NCBI GenBank assembly: GCA_023392535.1
Contig: JAEVYY010000007.1
Coordinates: forward strand, 1-64,000
Direction: 5' to 3'
DNA from: Bacillota bacterium
GTDB taxonomy: Bacteria > Bacillota > Clostridia > Lachnospirales > Lachnospiraceae
DNA length: 64,000 nt
The notes beneath the pieces were generated by a model. The model saw only the letters and a list, made by a program, of their open reading frames with translations, did no database searches and was not told the DNA's origin. A program made the position numbers and the translations under genes. Shown here piece by piece: positions 9,176 through 18,758 of this stretch. Each line of letters opens with the position of its first letter. The stretch's first letter is position 1.

Positions 9176-9964
9176 ATGTTATTTATAAAAACGAGTGAAA
9201 AAACAGTACAATGTGATATCTCTAATGCGGAATTACGGGAAATCGGTCTTACTGCGGCACTTGTTATAGATGGAGACGAGAAGGCCAGAGAATTTTTGAA
9301 TGAGTTCAACCAGGAAGTTGGTAAACAATTAGCATATAATCCGCAGGAAGAAGTACTACTATTTACCAGGAATTTACTTCCAAACGGAAATTTAAGAATC
9401 GATGTCATTAAACTGACCAATCAGGATATCGGAGAGGCAGCCGAAAGAATAAGGAAGGCAGCAAATGGTATCTTGGATATCGTGACGGATGACAGAGTGA
9501 AGGATATAAAAGATAAAAGTGGCGTAGATAAGGCAAGTGCATTGAATTCTATGCTACAACAAGTATCTTATATTATGAATAGTGTCAATCCGGCAGAGCA
9601 GGCAAAAAGTCAGGGTTCTCTGGTGTCGAAATATATTCCGGAATCCTATTCATTTGTAACTAATTTTAGTGATTTAAATCAAGTTACGAGATTTTGCCGG
9701 ATGATTAAGGATTTTCCAATAGAGAATGCAAAGTTATATAAATCTAAAGAAATTTATTATTTGTTCTTTGATATTATGGTTACCGAAGAAAGCATGCTAT
9801 ATACAATACAGACGATTGGAATTGAATATGCAGATGACATTCAGGTAAATACGACAAAGATGTCTTTTGTAGAAGAGAACGGTGAATTAATCGTTAAAAA
9901 GAATGCGGTAAAGGAATTAGGACAAATCGGAGAAATTAATACATTAGAGAAAGAAGAGAACTAA
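9176..9964 (+). CDS. mecA: Adaptor protein MecA
   Basis: The 262-residue protein has the two-domain layout of MecA, the adaptor that brings substrates to the ClpC unfoldase. The short N-terminal domain (to about 105) is followed by an acidic and lysine-rich linker. The C-terminal domain contains a FSDLNQVTRFCRMI helix and a KLYKSKEIYYLFFDI strand-rich core, typical for the family. It has its own promoter and terminator and sits between the sensor operon and the transporter operon without obvious functional link. Start: ATG 9176. Confidence 0.8.
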   Translation: MLFIKTSEKTVQCDISNAELREIGLTAALVIDGDEKAREFLNEFNQEVGKQLAYNPQEEVLLFTRNLLPNGNLRIDVIKLTNQDIGEAAERIRKAANGILDIVTDDRVKDIKDKSGVDKASALNSMLQQVSYIMNSVNPAEQAKSQGSLVSKYIPESYSFVTNFSDLNQVTRFCRMIKDFPIENAKLYKSKEIYYLFFDIMVTEESMLYTIQTIGIEYADDIQVNTTKMSFVEENGELIVKKNAVKELGQIGEINTLEKEEN

Positions 9965-9978
9965 AGATAAAGATAGAA

Positions 9979-10014
9979 AAAGGCGGCCACATATCACTGT
10001 GGTGCCTTTTTTTA
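9979..10014 (+). terminator. Terminator after mecA
   Basis: AGGC-GG-CCAC and GTGG-T-GCCT arms (9981-10007) are followed by a run of seven T. It isolates mecA from the transporter operon. Confidence 0.88.
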
Positions 10015-10051
10015 TTATATAGAAAAAATATTTGCAATTCATAGGATTAAA

Positions 10052-10088
10052 TTGACATAGCCTTCACAATTTTGTGCTATTTAGCACA
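10052..10088 (+). promoter_or_regulatory. Promoter of the sugar ABC operon with operator dyad over the -10
   Basis: TTGACA (10052-10057), a 17-base spacer and TGCTAT (10075-10080) make a good sigma-A promoter. A perfect dyad TGTGCTATTTAGCACA (10073-10088) covers the -10 box. A protein bound there would block initiation, so a repressor is the simplest reading. The leader to the first start codon is about 120 bases. Confidence 0.75.
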
Positions 10089-10206
10089 TGATTTCAGATA
10101 CATCATAGTCTAAAATTTCAAGAAGGTAAACAACTAATTGCTACTAGAGCCATGTTATAGTGAATATGTAATTAAAAACAACCAAAATAAAGGGAGGATA
10201 TGTTAC

Positions 10207-11358
10207 ATGAAAAAGAAAGTCATTAGTACATTATTAAGTGTCGCTATGGTTGCAACTATGTTAGTTGGATGCGGCAAAAGTGTTGAAAAGACAGAATCAA
10301 CAGACGCAGCGAAAACAGAAACCACACAAGCTGCGGAAACAGCAGAGTCTGCAGAGTCAACAGGAGCTGAGGCTGGTGCCGGTGGACTGGTTGGTGTTGC
10401 AATGCCTACAAAGGACCTTCAGCGTTGGAATCAAGATGGTGCTAACATGAAATCAGAATTAGAAGCAGCAGGATACGATGTTGAATTACAATATGCATCA
10501 AATGATGTGGCAACGCAGGTATCTCAAATCGAAACAATGATCAGTAATGGTTGTAAAGTATTGGTTATTGCATCAATTGACGGTGATTCCCTTGGAACTC
10601 CTCTTCAGCAGGCAAAAGAAGCAGGTATCCCTGTTATCGCATACGACCGTTTAATTATGAATTCTGATGCCGTATCTTATTATGCAACATTTGATAACTA
10701 CATGGTAGGAACGAAGCAAGGTGAATATATTGAAGACAAATTAGATCTTAAAAATGCAGCAGGACCTTTCAACATGGAAATCTTTACCGGAGATCCAGGT
10801 GACAACAATGCAAGATTCTTCTACAAGGGAGCTATGGATGTTCTTCAACCTTATATTGACGAGGGAAAAATTGTTGTTAAATCAGGTTCCGTTGATTTTG
10901 CAGATGTAGCTACCGCTGAATGGTCAACTGAAAAAGCACAGAACAGAATGGATGCAATCATTTCTTCCAACTACAACGACGGCACAAAGTTAGATGCAGT
11001 TCTTTGCTCCAATGATTCAACCGCACAAGGTGTAACTAATGCGATTGATGCAGCAGGCTGGAAAGAGTTTCCAATCATTACTGGTCAAGATTGTGATATT
11101 CCATCTGTTAAAAATATGATCGCTGGAAAGCAATCCATGTCTATCTTTAAAGATACACGTACATTAGCAACAAAAACAGTTGCAATGGTAAATGCTCTTA
11201 TGTCTGGAACAGAAGCAGAAGTAAATGACAAAGAGACCTATGACAATGGAACAGGAGTGATTCCTTCTTACCTTTGTGAGCCAGTATTTGCAGATAAATC
11301 CAACTACGAAGAATTATTGGTTGATTCAGGCTACTATAAAGCAGAAGATTTAAAATAA
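10207..11358 (+). CDS. chvE: Monosaccharide ABC transporter substrate-binding lipoprotein, ChvE type
   Basis: From the ATG at 10207 (AGGGAGGA at 10190-10197) the protein has 383 residues. A longer upstream reading (10138) lacks a ribosome-binding site. It has a signal peptide with lipobox MLVGC, an Ala/Glu/Thr-rich spacer to about residue 60, and a periplasmic-binding domain with VASIDGDSL, VIAYDRLI, ATFDNYMVG and a long GDPGDNNARFFYKGA segment, typical for ChvE/MmsE. It heads the three-gene transporter operon. Aldoses such as galactose, glucose or xylose are the family substrates. Confidence 0.9.
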   Translation: MKKKVISTLLSVAMVATMLVGCGKSVEKTESTDAAKTETTQAAETAESAESTGAEAGAGGLVGVAMPTKDLQRWNQDGANMKSELEAAGYDVELQYASNDVATQVSQIETMISNGCKVLVIASIDGDSLGTPLQQAKEAGIPVIAYDRLIMNSDAVSYYATFDNYMVGTKQGEYIEDKLDLKNAAGPFNMEIFTGDPGDNNARFFYKGAMDVLQPYIDEGKIVVKSGSVDFADVATAEWSTEKAQNRMDAIISSNYNDGTKLDAVLCSNDSTAQGVTNAIDAAGWKEFPIITGQDCDIPSVKNMIAGKQSMSIFKDTRTLATKTVAMVNALMSGTEAEVNDKETYDNGTGVIPSYLCEPVFADKSNYEELLVDSGYYKAEDLK

Positions 11359-11390
11359 TCAGGTAATAAAAAGTTACGTAAAAGTTAAGG

Positions 11391-11418
11391 ATAGGCGGGT
11401 GTCGAAAAGCCCGCCTAT
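11391..11418 (+). terminator. Intra-operon hairpin between binding protein and ATPase
   Basis: ATAGGCGGG (11391-11399) and CCCGCCTAT (11410-11418) form a perfect 9-bp GC-rich stem without a U-run. Such hairpins usually protect or partly terminate the abundant binding-protein mRNA, giving more binding protein than ATPase and permease. Confidence 0.7.
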
Positions 11419-11451
11419 ACTAAATTGATTAGATATCGGGAGGGACAATAA

Positions 11452-12990
11452 TTGGCTAAGATATTATTGGAAATGAAAAATATAACCAAAACTTTCCCCG
11501 GCGTTAAGGCATTGGATGACGTTAACTTGCAAGTTGAAGAAGGGGAGATACATGCCCTTGTAGGAGAAAATGGTGCAGGAAAATCCACCCTTATGAACGT
11601 TCTAAGTGGAATTTATCCATATGGTTCGTATGAGGGAGATATAGTTTATGATGGAGAGGTATGTAAATTCTCCAAGATCAAGGATAGTGAAGAAAAGGGT
11701 ATTGTTATTATCCATCAGGAATTAGCCTTGATCCCTTATCTCACAATAGGTGAGAACATGTTTTTAGGCAATGAGCGCGGTAGAAAGGCTGCTATTGACT
11801 GGAATGAAACATACGGTAAGGCTAATGAATATTTAAGAACGGTCGGATTAAAAGAATCTTCCCGTACATTAATAAAAGATATAGGTGTTGGTAAGCAGCA
11901 GTTAGTTGAGATTGCAAAATCGCTTGCTAAAAATGCCAAGCTTCTTATTTTGGATGAACCGACAGCATCTTTGAATGAGGCCGATTCCAGAGCTTTATTA
12001 GATTTGCTTTTAAAATTCAAAAAAGAAGGTATGACTTCGATAATTATCTCTCATAAATTAAATGAGATTTCGTATGTAGCAGATAAAATTACGGTGATCC
12101 GTGATGGTTCTACGATTGAGACATTGGATAAAGAAAAAGATAGTATTTCGGAAGACCGTATTATTAAAGGAATGGTCGGACGTGAACTGACAGATCGTTT
12201 CCCTAAGAGAGAGAATACAAAGATTGGGGAAATGAAATTAGAAGTAAAGGATTGGACGGTATATCATCCATTGTATACAGAGCGCAAAGTGGTTGATAAC
12301 GTTTCATTAAATGTACGTAAGGGCGAAGTAGTAGGTATTGCAGGTCTTATGGGGGCTGGAAGAACGGAACTTGCCATGAGCGTATTTGGCAAAAGCTATG
12401 GAACCAATATATCTGGAGAACTTAAAATCAACGGGGAAAAAGTAGAATTGCACACGGTAAAAAATGCAATTGAAAAGAAACTGGCTTATGTCACAGAGGA
12501 TAGAAAAGGAAATGGACTTATATTATCAAATCCTATCAAAGTGAATACGACTCTTGCGAATTTAGATTCGATCAGTACGAGAGGCGTTATTGACAAAGAT
12601 AAAGAATATAATGTGGCAGTAGAATATAAGGAAAGATTGAAAACGAAATGCCCGACGGTAGAACAAAAGGTCGGTAACTTAAGTGGAGGGAATCAGCAAA
12701 AAGTTCTATTAGCAAAATGGATGTTTGCCGACCCGGATATTTTGATTCTTGATGAACCAACGCGTGGCATTGATGTTGGTGCAAAATATGAGATTTACTG
12801 TATCATCAATAAACTGGTAGAAGAAGGAAAATCAGTAATCATGATATCTTCGGAATTACCAGAAGTTTTAGGTATGTGTGACCGTATCTATATCATGAAT
12901 GAAGGAAAGCTGGTCGGAGAGTTAGGAAGAGAAGAAGCAACGCAGGAATTGATCATGTCCCATATTTTAAAATCAAGTAAAGGGAAATAG
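11452..12990 (+). CDS. gguA: Monosaccharide ABC transporter ATP-binding protein (double ATPase)
   Basis: The 512-residue protein carries two ABC ATPase halves. The first has Walker A GENGAGKS, signature [15 protein letters not shown] and Walker B LLILDEP. The second has a degenerate Walker A (GLMGAGRTE) and signature [14 protein letters not shown], the usual RbsA/XylG/GguA asymmetry. The start is TTG at 11452 behind GGGAGGG; no better ATG is in frame. It couples ATP hydrolysis to sugar import with the neighbouring permease. Confidence 0.93.
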   Translation: MAKILLEMKNITKTFPGVKALDDVNLQVEEGEIHALVGENGAGKSTLMNVLSGIYPYGSYEGDIVYDGEVCKFSKIKDSEEKGIVIIHQELALIPYLTIGENMFLGNERGRKAAIDWNETYGKANEYLRTVGLKESSRTLIKDIGVGKQQLVEIAKSLAKNAKLLILDEPTASLNEADSRALLDLLLKFKKEGMTSIIISHKLNEISYVADKITVIRDGSTIETLDKEKDSISEDRIIKGMVGRELTDRFPKRENTKIGEMKLEVKDWTVYHPLYTERKVVDNVSLNVRKGEVVGIAGLMGAGRTELAMSVFGKSYGTNISGELKINGEKVELHTVKNAIEKKLAYVTEDRKGNGLILSNPIKVNTTLANLDSISTRGVIDKDKEYNVAVEYKERLKTKCPTVEQKVGNLSGGNQQKVLLAKWMFADPDILILDEPTRGIDVGAKYEIYCIINKLVEEGKSVIMISSELPEVLGMCDRIYIMNEGKLVGELGREEATQELIMSHILKSSKGK

Positions 12991-13016
12991 TTAGTTTACT
13001 TCAAGGAGGTTTGGCA

Positions 13017-14177
13017 ATGGATAAAGCAAAAGTTATTTTTAAAAAATATACGATGGTATTTGTTTTGATTCTTGTGACAGCATTATTTACATGGAAAACC
13101 GGAGGTAAGATGTTATTACCGGCCAATGTAAATAATCTGATTGCACAAAACGCTTATGTATTTGTATTGGCGACAGGTATGTTACTTTGTATTTTAACAG
13201 GTGGTAATATCGACTTGTCGGTAGGCTCTATCGTATGTTTTGTAGGTGCCATAGGAGGTACTCTTATGGTCACTCACAAAATGAATATATTTGTGGCCAT
13301 GGCGGCCATGATAGTGGTAGGTATTTTAATTGGTGCATGGCAGGGGTTCTGGATTGCTTATGTACGGATTCCACCTTTTATCGTAACACTGGCAGGTATG
13401 TTGATCTTTAGAGGTCTGTCTAATGTTATCTTACAGGGTCTGACATTGGCACCTATGCCAGATGCATATTTGAATTTGTTTAATACTTATGTACCTGATA
13501 TTTTAGGAGGAAGTACCACTTTTAATGTTACGTGTATGGTTGCAGGTATTATTGCCAGTGTGATCTATATTCTCATTCAGGCAAAAAATCGTATCTCCAG
13601 AATCAAAAAGGGGTATGAGGTCGAATCTATGATCAGTACGATAGCCAGAACAATTGTTATTTGTATTGCCGTACTGGCATTCATGTTCCGATTGGCACAG
13701 AATAAAGGAATCCCGACCGTATTGATCTGGGTCGTTGTAGTCATATTGATTTATGCCTATATTACTTCAAAAACAACAACAGGACGTTACTTTTATGCAG
13801 TAGGAGGTAACGAAAAAGCAACAAAATTATCAGGTATCGACACAAATAAAGTTTATTTCATTGCGTATTTGAATATGGCATTTTTAGCAGCAGTTGCAGG
13901 TATGATAACAATTGCCCGCCTGAACTCAGCGAACCCAACAGCTGGAACGAACTATGAAATGGATGCAATTGGTTCCTGTTTCATTGGTGGTGCGTCAGCT
14001 TACGGTGGAATCGGTACGGTACCAGGTGTTATTATTGGTGCGATCTTGATGGGTGTTATCAACTTAGGTATGAATATCATGGGTGTTGATGCCAATTATC
14101 AGAAAGTAGTAAAAGGACTTGTACTACTTGCAGCTGTAATCTTTGATGTAGTATCAAAGAAAGACGGAAAGCAATAA
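13017..14177 (+). CDS. gguB: Monosaccharide ABC transporter permease
   Basis: The polytopic membrane protein of about 386 residues is of the RbsC/XylH/GguB type, with about ten hydrophobic segments and the family's LSVGS (GNIDLSVGSIV) and GGNEKATKLSGI segments. ATG 13017 lies 7 bases behind AAGGAGGT (13002-13009); the TTG at 13011 would be too close. It forms the channel for the sugar delivered by the ChvE-type lipoprotein. Confidence 0.93.
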   Translation: MDKAKVIFKKYTMVFVLILVTALFTWKTGGKMLLPANVNNLIAQNAYVFVLATGMLLCILTGGNIDLSVGSIVCFVGAIGGTLMVTHKMNIFVAMAAMIVVGILIGAWQGFWIAYVRIPPFIVTLAGMLIFRGLSNVILQGLTLAPMPDAYLNLFNTYVPDILGGSTTFNVTCMVAGIIASVIYILIQAKNRISRIKKGYEVESMISTIARTIVICIAVLAFMFRLAQNKGIPTVLIWVVVVILIYAYITSKTTTGRYFYAVGGNEKATKLSGIDTNKVYFIAYLNMAFLAAVAGMITIARLNSANPTAGTNYEMDAIGSCFIGGASAYGGIGTVPGVIIGAILMGVINLGMNIMGVDANYQKVVKGLVLLAAVIFDVVSKKDGKQ

Positions 14178-14231
14178 TCCTGTCCCTTAGTATTCATATG
14201 AATGCAGAGGATTATATATCTAATCTAGGAA

Positions 14232-14258
14232 AGGCCGCTGACATAGCGGCTTTTTCTT
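14232..14258 (+). terminator. Terminator after the sugar ABC operon
   Basis: GCCGCT-GACAT-AGCGGC hairpin followed by TTTTTC. Confidence 0.85.
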
Positions 14259-14376
14259 TGCGCTTTCATGACGCAGTAGTTTTTGCTCTATCAAGGCGTA
14301 TAAAAGTGCTTGTCATAACGCAGTCAAATGCGCAATATATTATTCCAAAGAAATAAATGGAATGAGGGAAAAGCGG

Positions 14377-14405
14377 TTGAAATAAATGTCGAAAAAAGGT
14401 ATGCT
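14377..14405 (+). promoter_or_regulatory. Putative promoter of the MBOAT operon
   Basis: TTGAAA (14377-14382), 17 bases, TATGCT (14400-14405), 57 bases upstream of the acyltransferase start. The rest of the 284-base gap after the sugar operon terminator holds nothing recognisable. Confidence 0.45.
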
Positions 14406-14461
14406 TGATTGTGTAAAATAAATTAAAATTTCGATTGTGAAATAAAGCAGGGTGGAAGAAT

Positions 14462-15880
14462 ATGGTTTTTAGTAGTTTGGATTTTATCTTCCGATTTTTG
14501 CCTATTTTTTTAATCTTTTATTATATAACGCCTAATCAGTACAAAAACATAGTTTTGTTGATTGGAAGTATATGTTTCTATGCGTTAGGAGAACCGGTGT
14601 ATGTGTTACTGATTCTCTTTTCCGTTCTGATTAATTTTGTAATAGGTAAGAGAATAGATCATTGTGGTAGTCGGGTAAAAGGCAGGAAAATATGGCTGTC
14701 ATTAGCACTTTTATATAATTTTGGAATGCTGGCAGCGTTTAAATATACGGGATTTTTCATTGAAAATAGTAATCGGTGCATTCAATTTTTAGGATTGCAA
14801 AATGAACATAAGATACCAGTAATTAATATCGTATTACCGTTGGGGATTAGTTTCTACACGTTTCAGATTGTCTCTTACATCATAGATGTTTATAAAGAGA
14901 AGACAAAAGCGGAAGCATCAATTGTTTGTTTAGGCACCTATGTCTGTATGTTTCCACAATTATTAGCAGGGCCTATTGTGACCTATGTATCCATAAGAGA
15001 TCAACTGATAAACAGAACTTATTCTATGAGGAAAATGGAATATGGATTACATTTATTTATTATAGGTTTGGCATCAAAAGTACTGATCGCCAATAGAATC
15101 GAAGGCTTGTGGAGAGATATTCAGACAATCGGGTACGAGAGTATTTCAACACCTTTGGCATGGATGGGAGCATTTGCCTATTCCCTCCAAATTCTTTTTG
15201 ATTTTCAAGGATATTCGCTGATGGCAATAGGACTGGGAAAGATGTTGGGTTTTGCCTTGCCAAAGAACTTCAATTACCCGTACACCTCAAAATCCATGAC
15301 AGAATTTTGGCAAAGATGGCATATGACACTGGGACAGTGGTTTAAGGAGTATGTATATATTCCGCTTGGCGGAAACCGGTCAGGTGCCCTTAGAACTTTC
15401 TTTAATCTATTAATTGTCTGGTCTTTAACAGGTTTCTGGCACGGAGCGAATTGGAATTTTATCATCTGGGGTATTTCTATTTTTCTTATTATGGTGATAG
15501 AAAAAGCGGGTCTTAAAAAGTGGCTTGACCGCTTTCCTTTTTTCGGGAGACTTTATATGTTCCTTTTAGTTCCGATTACATGGGTGATTTTCGCAATTAC
15601 AAGTATGGCAGATCTGCGGGTGTATTTCTCTAGAATGTTTCCTTTCTGGGGCCTTTTTGAAGGGGCATGTGTAAATCCACAGGATTATTTGAAATATATG
15701 ATGCAGTATGGCATATTTTTTGTGATTGGCGGATTATGCAGTACCCGTATATTGGGAAGATGGTACCGTAGACACAGGTCGGGCTTTTTAGCAATACTCG
15801 GATTATTTATTTTGTTTTGGCTATCCATTTATTATTTGTCAAATGCATCTAATAATCCATTTCTTTATTTTAGATTTTGA
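14462..15880 (+). CDS. MBOAT family O-acyltransferase (AlgI/DltB-like)
   Basis: The 472-residue polytopic protein matches the AlgI branch of membrane-bound O-acyltransferases, which pass acyl groups across the membrane to polysaccharides. It shows the conserved FWQRWHMTL segment and, downstream, the catalytic-histidine region GFWHGANWNFI, plus about ten hydrophobic segments. The SGNH hydrolase starts 16 bases after its stop, the usual partner that transfers the acetyl group outside. The target glycan is unknown. Confidence 0.92.
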   Translation: MVFSSLDFIFRFLPIFLIFYYITPNQYKNIVLLIGSICFYALGEPVYVLLILFSVLINFVIGKRIDHCGSRVKGRKIWLSLALLYNFGMLAAFKYTGFFIENSNRCIQFLGLQNEHKIPVINIVLPLGISFYTFQIVSYIIDVYKEKTKAEASIVCLGTYVCMFPQLLAGPIVTYVSIRDQLINRTYSMRKMEYGLHLFIIGLASKVLIANRIEGLWRDIQTIGYESISTPLAWMGAFAYSLQILFDFQGYSLMAIGLGKMLGFALPKNFNYPYTSKSMTEFWQRWHMTLGQWFKEYVYIPLGGNRSGALRTFFNLLIVWSLTGFWHGANWNFIIWGISIFLIMVIEKAGLKKWLDRFPFFGRLYMFLLVPITWVIFAITSMADLRVYFSRMFPFWGLFEGACVNPQDYLKYMMQYGIFFVIGGLCSTRILGRWYRRHRSGFLAILGLFILFWLSIYYLSNASNNPFLYFRF

Positions 15881-15896
15881 GTTAGGAGCGTAGCGT

Positions 15897-16829
15897 ATGA
15901 AAGGCTTCAGAAAAAGTCCGCTTTTTTGGCTTGTTTTGATTAGTACAATAGGAATTTCTATCTTTGCATGGTGGCAAAAGAGTGAAGGGTTTACGGGGGG
16001 TTCCTATGATTGGAAAAAAGAACCGATCCTTACAATAGTTATGAGAAAGATGCAGGATTTGGATCAAGAAGTAGCAGCCAGTGTCAATATGGATGAAAAT
16101 GAAGTAACAACATTAAGTGGGAATCTGCTGGCAGAAACAGTAAGTGAGAATGGTTTTGAAAGCAAAGAGGAAGATAGTAAAAGCAGTGCTCAGATGCCAA
16201 AAACAGTGAGCGAAAATCAGGCAAAAAAAGCAGTGCAGTTTCAAAGAGTAGAAGAGTCCTATTTGGATGACGCATTATTTATAGGAGATTCCAGGACAGT
16301 TGGGTTGTCAGAATATTCAGGACTGAAGAATCCAACATTTTATGCAAAAACATCTCTCACGATCTATGATTTCTTTGATAATAAATTTATATCCATAGAT
16401 GGGGAAAAAGATAAGATCACGCTGGAAGAGGCATTGATGCTTAAATCGTATGGAAAAATATATGTGATGCTTGGAATTAATGAAATGGGCCGTGGAACGC
16501 AGCAGAGTTTTGGCGCGGAGTATTTAAAAGTGTTAACGAGGATAAGGGAATTACAGCCCAAGGCCATTCTATTTGTGGAAGGCATTATGCGTGTGACTGC
16601 ATCTAAATCTGAGTCGGACCCGATCTATAATAACAATAATATTAATATACGGAATGCATTACTTCAAACAGTAGATAATCACAAAGACGTGTTTTATATT
16701 GATATGAATGAAGCGGTCTGCGATGAGAATGGTAATTTAAATGCAGAATACACGAATGATGATATCCATCTGAAGGCTAGTTATTATAGCCTTTGGAAAG
16801 AGTTTTTATTGCAGCATGGTATTCAATAA
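15897..16829 (+). CDS. SGNH/GDSL-like hydrolase, membrane-anchored partner of the MBOAT protein
   Basis: The 310-residue protein has an N-terminal membrane anchor (about 9-24), a charged linker and an SGNH domain. Block I is FIGDSR (about residue 129), the Asn block is GINEMG, and the Ser-His-Asp ending DDIHLK lies near residue 288. In comparable pairs (PatA/PatB, AlgI/AlgJ) this protein attaches acetyl groups to a cell-surface polymer. It starts 16 bases after the MBOAT gene. De-acetylation is the alternative activity. Confidence 0.85.
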   Translation: MKGFRKSPLFWLVLISTIGISIFAWWQKSEGFTGGSYDWKKEPILTIVMRKMQDLDQEVAASVNMDENEVTTLSGNLLAETVSENGFESKEEDSKSSAQMPKTVSENQAKKAVQFQRVEESYLDDALFIGDSRTVGLSEYSGLKNPTFYAKTSLTIYDFFDNKFISIDGEKDKITLEEALMLKSYGKIYVMLGINEMGRGTQQSFGAEYLKVLTRIRELQPKAILFVEGIMRVTASKSESDPIYNNNNINIRNALLQTVDNHKDVFYIDMNEAVCDENGNLNAEYTNDDIHLKASYYSLWKEFLLQHGIQ

Positions 16830-16832
16830 GAA

Positions 16833-18683
16833 GTGGCGAATAGAAGCAGGACGCATATGTTAGTAAAGAGAGAACAGGAGCTTGCGTCTTGCATGGATAA
16901 TCAAAAAATCGAAAATATTTTGAATCTCAGTCTCGATTCCAGCATGGTAGAAAGAGATAAATCCTTAAATCTGAATGTGGGGTATGATAAAGAGGACAGA
17001 ACATGGGAATTGATCGTAAAATACCATGGGGATATCTCAAGGGCAACGAACGAATTAATTCAGGTAGAGATTCTTACGAATGGCTACGCCATTGTAACAA
17101 TTCCGGAAAGTTTGATTGAAAGTTTTGCAAATTTAGAAGAAGTAGAATATATTGAGAAACCAAAGAGGCTGTTTTTCTCTGTAGCAGAGGGAAAAAGGGC
17201 TTCTTGTATTTTACCAGTCACGACCCGCCCTCCCAATTTGTCGGGAAAGGGTACCATCGTAGCGATCATTGATTCTGGTATTGCCTATGAAAATATGGAC
17301 TTTAGAAATAAAGATGGAACCAGCAGAATTCTGGAGCTATGGGATCAAAGTATTGCAAGTGATCCGGCAAGAGGATTTTATCCGCCTGAAGGATTTAAAA
17401 CTGGAACGGTCTTTACAAAAGAGCGCATTGATTTGGCATTGTCACAGCCGACCACTGCACAGACGTTTCAGATGGTCCCAAGCATTGATGTATCCGGACA
17501 TGGGACTGCAGTGGCTGGTATCGCTTCCGGAAACGGAAATCAACAAGGGGAACAATATCAGGGAGTTGCACCACTGAGCGAATTACTAGTTGTTAAACTG
17601 GGATCGCCTAAAAGAGATGGATTTCCGAGAACGACGGAATTAATGAGAGCATTAGTGTTTGTAGTGAACAGAGCTATTTTCTATGGAAGACCAGTTGCAG
17701 TCAATCTAAGCTTCGGAAATACATACGGTGCGCATAACGGTACTTCCCTACTAGAAAGATATATGGATAATGTAGTTGAAATAGGAAAAAGTGTAATTTG
17801 CGTCGGAAGTGGAAATGAAGGTGCAGCAGCGGGGCATGTGGCAGGAAGATTACAATCGACAGTGTCTGCACTGAGAGTAGAGGAAATCGTGGAGCTGGCA
17901 ATTGCACCCTACGAAAGTACAGTTAATGTGCAATTATGGAAAAATTATACGGATAATTTTAGTTTGACGATACAGGCACCGGACGGTAGCAGGCGTCAGA
18001 TACCTTTAGAATTCACAGGGAAAAATACAATTCGTATGATGAATACCACGATCCTGGTATATGTGGGAGAACCTACTCCCTATGCGACGAATCAGGAAAT
18101 CTATCTGGACTTTATTCCTGTGGATAGTTTTATTGATTCGGGTGTTTGGACATTTCGAATGGAACCAATCAATGTAACAAATGGGGAATATTACTATTAT
18201 CTTCCGTCAGAAAATGTTCTAAATAAGGAAACCAGATTTTATCGTCCGACACCGGAAGTAACATTGACGATTCCTTCCACAGCGCAAAAAGTCATAACGG
18301 TTGGCGCTTATGACACGATCTACGATTCCTATGCGGATTTTTCTGGGCGCGGTTACGTAGAGCGGCGGCAAGGATTCTTACAGATTGGAGCCACCAATGT
18401 AAAGCCTGATATAGTAGCACCTGGGGTTAATATCGTATCAACATCGCGGGATGGCGGATATGGTATTTTTACTGGCACCTCTTTTGCAACCCCATTTGTA
18501 ACAGGTAGCTGTGCGCTTATGATGGAATGGGGCATCGTAATGAAAAATGATCCCTATCTCTATGGGGAAAAAATTAAAGCATACCTTAGAAAGGGGGCCA
18601 GAAAACTGCCCGGTTTCGAGGTGTTCCCGAATCCGCAGGTGGGATGGGGAGCGTTGTGTGTGAAGGATTCACTGCCGTTATAA
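16833..18683 (+). CDS. S8 family (subtilisin-like) serine peptidase, clostridial Csp-like
   Basis: The 616-residue protein has a prodomain-like N-terminus and the full subtilase triad: Asp in AIIDSG (about 145), His in SGHGTAVAG (about 222) and Ser in GTSFATP (about 548). About 120 residues between the His and Ser blocks look like the jelly-roll insertion of Csp-type clostridial peptidases. There is no signal peptide. The start may be GTG 16833, three bases behind the previous stop, or ATG 16857 with AGGA ahead; neither is decisive. Its last 150 bases plus terminator recur at 38.83 kb, and shorter pieces occur at 40.6, 40.9 and 41.9 kb. Confidence 0.9.
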   Translation: MANRSRTHMLVKREQELASCMDNQKIENILNLSLDSSMVERDKSLNLNVGYDKEDRTWELIVKYHGDISRATNELIQVEILTNGYAIVTIPESLIESFANLEEVEYIEKPKRLFFSVAEGKRASCILPVTTRPPNLSGKGTIVAIIDSGIAYENMDFRNKDGTSRILELWDQSIASDPARGFYPPEGFKTGTVFTKERIDLALSQPTTAQTFQMVPSIDVSGHGTAVAGIASGNGNQQGEQYQGVAPLSELLVVKLGSPKRDGFPRTTELMRALVFVVNRAIFYGRPVAVNLSFGNTYGAHNGTSLLERYMDNVVEIGKSVICVGSGNEGAAAGHVAGRLQSTVSALRVEEIVELAIAPYESTVNVQLWKNYTDNFSLTIQAPDGSRRQIPLEFTGKNTIRMMNTTILVYVGEPTPYATNQEIYLDFIPVDSFIDSGVWTFRMEPINVTNGEYYYYLPSENVLNKETRFYRPTPEVTLTIPSTAQKVITVGAYDTIYDSYADFSGRGYVERRQGFLQIGATNVKPDIVAPGVNIVSTSRDGGYGIFTGTSFATPFVTGSCALMMEWGIVMKNDPYLYGEKIKAYLRKGARKLPGFEVFPNPQVGWGALCVKDSLPL

Positions 18684-18758
18684 TATATATCTGAGATTGC
18701 ATTACCTTTGTGATTTGCGTTTGTCACAGGGGTAATGCAATTTTTATGAAGTTTTCAA
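18531..18758 (+). repeat. Left copy of direct repeat bounding the T7SS island
   Basis: This segment (peptidase 3' end, terminator and the following GAAGTTTTCAA) is nearly identical to 38830-39056. The homology starts at GGCATCGT inside the peptidase and stops at TTTTCAA after the terminator in both copies. The two copies flank the 20-kb type VII secretion island. Confidence 0.85.
18696..18745 (+). terminator. Terminator of the S8 peptidase gene
   Basis: Arms ATTGCATTACC and GGTAATGCAAT enclose an inner stem (TTTGTGA/TTGTCACA region), followed by TTTTT. A diverged but still symmetrical copy ends the fragment at 38.98-39.05 kb. Confidence 0.85.
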
